From positions 128,921 through 192,920 of the forward strand of contig JBNGIQ010009451.1 of the NCBI GenBank assembly GCA_049999765.1: 64,000 nt of DNA, read 5' to 3'. This document shows, in pieces, positions 60,381 to 64,000 of the stretch. The number at the start of each line of letters is the position of its first letter. Within the stretch, counting starts at the first letter, position 1. Under the pieces are notes generated by a model. The model had not been told where the DNA came from. It was given only the letters and a program-made list of their open reading frames with translations, and ran no database searches. This DNA comes from Phaeoceros laevis (taxonomy: Eukaryota > Anthocerotophyta > Anthocerotopsida > Notothyladales). The translations under genes and the position numbers were made by a program.

Positions 60381-62902
60381 ATGTCTGTGGGTTTCGGCTG
60401 CACCAGATCCCACATGTTCGGTAGCCTAGTTATGGTCTCAGTAGCAGCAGAGGGGGTGGGGTGGGTTGCGATTGTGTTGGCTTCGTTGCTCTTGTTGCTG
60501 GTATGGATTCTGTCGCGATCTGCGTTGCGGTTTTACGGGGTGATTGGCCAAGGCATGCCCAAGGTGCTGCCCAGCGGCAGGGTGGTGTCGCTGCCTCCTG
60601 GGCGGATGGGCTGGCCGCTGCTTGGCGAGACGCTCCAGTTCGTCAGGGCCATCAGAACCACAAGCCTCCGTGAACAGTTCATCCTCCCCCGGTGCAAACA
60701 GTAAGTTGAATTTTGCTCGCTTCCGAGCACTTGTCATGTCCAGGTGCTTGGCGTTTTTTCAGTTGGTACTCGGAAGTAGGAGCTGAATTTGACCATGTGC
60801 ACATGGTGTACAGGAATGAAACGAAGGTGTTCAAGACGCACGTCCTGGGAGTGCCAACGGTGGTGATATCAGGCCCCGAAGCGAACAGGCTTGTTTTAGG
60901 TGGGGAGTACAGGTTGGTGGACACTATGCTCTTCAAAAGCCTGAGGGACGTGTTGGGGAGCTACGGCCTGGTGACCGCGCTCGGGGACTTGCACAAGTTC
61001 CTGAGGCGCCTCCTCTGCGATCCCATGGGCCCCGACTCGATGAAAAGCGTGCTGCCGAGGGTGGAAGCGTCGACTTTGCGCACTCTCAACGAGTGGGAGG
61101 CGAAGAAAGAGCTCTCAGCCTACCAGGGCTCCCGTAAGGTAACGGAAATTCGTCTTCTCATGAGGTCGCTTGCTAGCTACTCTCGATTGAGATGCATAAA
61201 ATTGGGAGGTCCTTCCGGAAATTTTCACTAATGCGACTCCTGCGCGCGTGCGTTCAGTTCACATACAGCATCATTTTGGACGTGCTCTTGAGCGAGCGGT
61301 CAGAGAAAGGTGTGGAGAGGTACTTTCAGAACATCGAGCGGCTCATCCCAGGCGCCCACAACATTCCGCTCATGATTCCGGGGACACCTTACTACAAAGG
61401 GATGATGGTGCGTGTGTCCAATTTACACTTCTATGGCTTCAGAGGGATGAGTGACGAGCTTAGCTGCTGATCATTGCAGTCACGATGTACCTGTGTACGA
61501 TGCAGCATGTTTTTCTGATGTTGAACTTGCTGCTCAACTGATTTGTGGCAGGCCCGGAAAGAAGTGCACGCAGCAATCGACAAGGAAATTACGAGGAGAA
61601 GGGCGTTGCCGGATTGCGAGCAACCGGTGGATGTGCTGGCTCACATGATTAGGAACATCGACACCAACGGCCAGCGGTTCACCAGGATGCAGCTCAAGGA
61701 CAGTGTGCTCACCATGATGTTTGCCGGCTACGACACCACCTCCTCCACACTGGCGTGCTTGATACAATACATCTACCGTCACCCCGACGTCCACCGTCGG
61801 ATGCAGGTATCATCCCATCGTCGTGCTACGACTGCCATTCTGAATGATGCAAGGTTCCATGCGTTTTACACCTCGTTCACGAGCAATGTGACAAATGGCC
61901 ACTCCCCTTTGACATCTGTCTGCCTTCATTCATTGCGTGGGCGCAAACAGGTGGAGAACGACCTAGTTCGAGCCGAGCTGGGCCCAGCAGGATCGCTCAC
62001 GTGGGATATAATCAAAGGCCCTGGGATGCGATACACTCGTATGGTGAGTCCTCCGGTTGAAGTCATGGAGGTTCGTACTGGTCAGGCAGTTGCGTCACTG
62101 AAGTCATGACTGACGCAATTCCTGGGCTTTGCGGGACCTGTAGGTCATTCAGGAGGCCCATCGGCATCTCAGCCTAGCTTACGCCATCGGACGATCAGTC
62201 AAACAAGACATTGAGTTCGAAGGTACTTGACGCATTCGCTTTGCGTCATCGCTTTCGTTGAGAGCAAGCTCCCTGGTCATGTTTTGTGATGAATGCATAT
62301 ACTGGTCAGCTCTAAAGCTCTTCCTGTCGCCTTCCTGCGGTGTAACTTCAGGCTACCTAATTCCCAAGGGCTGGTACGTGCTGCTGGACGTAGCCTCCAC
62401 CCACTACAACCCCGCCATCTTCGAGGACCCCTTCGCATTTTATCCGTCTAGATTTGAGGTACCCTTTGCACCCAATCTTCCAATTTCATGCCTGCCTGCC
62501 ACTGATCTGGAGTGTTCGGTTTTGACTAAATTTGAGGCAACCTTGCTGGTGAACTCGCGCTCAAATGCGGCCTTTGATGAAATCTTACGGCCAGCTGCAA
62601 CTAATCCACGGATGTGAAGCCTGATGAAATTCTGTTGTTGGTTGGAACTTGGTTTGCAGACAAGGCCACCTCCGTACAGCTTCATCCCCTTCGGATTGGG
62701 CCCCCGAATGTGTGCGGGGCAGGAACTGGCGAGCATGGAGATCATCATTTTCCTGCACCACCTGGTGACCAAGTACAGTTGGGTGGTAACGGCAGACGAC
62801 CAAGGTATCGACTTCGGTCCGCCTGTAGGCAGACCAAGGAACAAGGTCCCCATCAGGATAGAGAGACGCTTATCTGACCAGTCCCCGAGAGAGAATAGCT
62901 AG
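60381..62902 (+). CDS. Cytochrome P450, CYP85-clan type, eight exons
   Basis: Exons 60,381-60,700; 60,814-61,138; 61,258-61,407; 61,552-61,806; 61,951-62,043; 62,144-62,222; 62,352-62,458; 62,660-62,902, all with GT-AG borders and matching phases; 523 residues. ER-anchored monooxygenase. N-terminal anchor (about 21-45), proline hinge LPPGRMGWPLLGE, then KVFKTHVLG.PTV and RRLL (C-helix region). The I-helix oxygen motif AGYDTTSS is at about 322-329, the K-helix E385-A-H-R388, the PERF-region FYPSRFE, and the heme loop FGLGPRMCAG with Cys461. The exon pattern and the GYLIPKGW step fit the CYP85 clan, whose members make or break steroid, terpenoid and abscisic-type hormones. I cannot place the family, and AHR in the ExxR is a less usual filling. 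Confidence 0.88.
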
Positions 62903-63450
62903 GCCGTACCCTTTCATGTTAAAAATGCCCCCTGTAATTTTACCAGTAAATACTGAATCGATGTTAAGTAGAAAAGGCCGCATCTTAGTTTCCATCGACC
63001 GGCATTATTTTTAATTCGGCGTTCTCCTTGGCCATGTCATTTCACTTGCAAGGCGGGGAAGCCAAGCCCCAAGGTAATAGTAGTAAATTAACAGGTTATG
63101 CCAAATCCACATGGGAATTGAACACGCCACCAGATTCAGTCGTCAACCAAGAACCGAGAATTGATGTTCGAGGCCGTAAAATTTGGCTGTATAACATGTG
63201 CGTGACCCTTTTGTTATCACTTCGCCATTGTGCCATCACTTCGTCCTAGAACAACGGCTTGAGCAGCTCAATGTACCTTGGCCACCTCGGGTGGTGAATT
63301 GATTTTAGTAAGACTAGAACTTTACAGTCTGGATGGACAAGGAGCGGGTGGGGTGGTGGGATAGTTTCTGCAGCTAGCGTGTGTCGCTCAATTGTTGTAC
63401 GTCGCTGTATATTCTTAGGACATTCTCTTCAAAAAAAATTCTAACAAATT

Positions 63451-64000
63451 ATGGAGATGTCCAAGGATGGAAATATCGGGGACAATATCTCTCACATGGA
63501 GAACAATTTGGAGGATGAACCCTTGTATTGTGTAGTACGAGAAAGGGACTGGATTTTGGAGAAGAAAAAGATGCTTCATCAAACCAACATGTTGGCTCAG
63601 ATGCAGCCACCCAGGGAGTTCAGGCACAGAGTTGTGCGGCTTGTGCTGAAGGGGCCATGGAAACCTTGTGAAGAAATAGAGAGCGAACACATTACAACTG
63701 CTGCAAAGCTGGAAGCTAACTTGAACGGTACTTCTAGTGGGAAAATGGAGCTAGGACAGAATAAGAAGAATGCTCCTATCCGCATGAAAAACCACATATA
63801 CTTCTACAAAGCAAGGGTTGGACACTCTAAGGGAAGGACCAGCCAATGTACCACTAACAAATACCAAAATTGTGGAGAGGGACGATTACGGAAAAGATGT
63901 GGGAGTCCATTATGGAAAGAGAAGAATGCTCCCAAACGCATCAAAACTGCAGGAACTATGAATGGTGAAGTACTCCATAAAAATGATGTGACACCTTCTC
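63451..64000 (+). CDS. Unrecognised open frame running off the window, 5' part
   Basis: From the ATG at 63,451 the frame stays open for 183 codons to the window end, longer than chance would easily give at this base composition. It starts MEMSKDGNIGDNISHMENNL, contains a Lys/Met-rich helix (RERDWILEKKKMLHQTNMLA) and later basic Cys-containing stretches (NCGEGRLRKRCGSPLW). KKNAPIRMKN and EKNAPKRIKT look like an internal repeat. I do not recognise a family; a nuclear protein is possible from the basic clusters. No P450-type or PPR-type sequence is present. Confidence 0.45.
   Translation, partial: MEMSKDGNIGDNISHMENNLEDEPLYCVVRERDWILEKKKMLHQTNMLAQMQPPREFRHRVVRLVLKGPWKPCEEIESEHITTAAKLEANLNGTSSGKMELGQNKKNAPIRMKNHIYFYKARVGHSKGRTSQCTTNKYQNCGEGRLRKRCGSPLWKEKNAPKRIKTAGTMNGEVLHKNDVTPS

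Noticed and set aside
59753-60415. 220-codon minus-strand frame overlapping the P450 start
   Set aside because: Pro/Ser/Gly-rich composition without a domain, in a GC-rich leader region. The opposite strand also has open frames there.

Overview
The window is nuclear DNA from a land plant. It holds long pentatricopeptide-repeat (PPR) genes of the PLS class ending in E/E+ and DYW domains, a phytepsin-type aspartic proteinase with a plant-specific saposin-like insert, a CYP85-clan cytochrome P450, HIRA, and genes split by short GT-AG introns (about 90-160 bp). The density of PLS-DYW genes, their internally repetitive sequence and the style of the repeat consensus suggest a seed-free plant, more likely a fern or lycophyte than a moss. 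I cannot name the species. A 400-base run of N marks an assembly gap.

Layout. 0.2-18 kb: four PPR genes on the minus strand (about 1167, 814, 1134 and 1629 residues). 19.5-22.3 kb: an intronless HIRA gene. 22.9-24.2 kb: an unrecognised Cys-rich glycoprotein frame, with a membrane segment lying behind an in-frame stop. 25.8-37.5 kb: two more long PPR genes on the plus strand, paralogous to those at 5.5 and 9.2 kb. Between them lie a small complex I subunit gene (NDUFB7 type), a PPR fragment and a direct repeat. 37.5-45 kb: repeat-rich DNA with a LINE relic, a SINE-like element, a truncated F-box frame, a gap and many two-copy tandem duplications. 45-54.5 kb: alpha/beta hydrolase, a 543-bp tandem duplication, aspartic proteinase, a TRIP4-like zinc finger/AlkB dioxygenase fusion, and a dolichyldiphosphatase-like phosphatase. 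54.5-60.4 kb: no gene I can support. 60.4-62.9 kb: an eight-exon P450. 63.45 kb to the edge: the start of an unrecognised open frame.

How it fits together. PLS-DYW proteins normally enter plastids or mitochondria and direct C-to-U RNA editing. Four of the six (5.5, 9.2, 25.8 and 33.7 kb) are one paralogous family that also carries, before the repeats, a motif like the PDF motif of organellar single-strand DNA-binding (OSB) proteins. The 0.2-kb gene shares that motif. In the four-gene family only the 9.2-kb copy keeps an intact DYW domain, and only the 25.8-kb copy keeps an unbroken 5' extension. The others show nonsense or frameshift changes, with decayed DYW sequence still readable downstream of two of them. 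The 13-18 kb gene is a different giant family with a DYW tail that has lost its zinc and catalytic residues.

The most unusual single gene is at 50.5-53.4 kb. It joins a TRIP4/ASC-1 zinc-finger protein to an AlkB-type 2-oxoglutarate dioxygenase in one spliced reading frame, with one uninterrupted exon spanning both parts. Human TRIP4 and the AlkB enzyme ALKBH3 both work with the ASCC alkylation-repair complex, so the fusion points to a similar partnership in plants.
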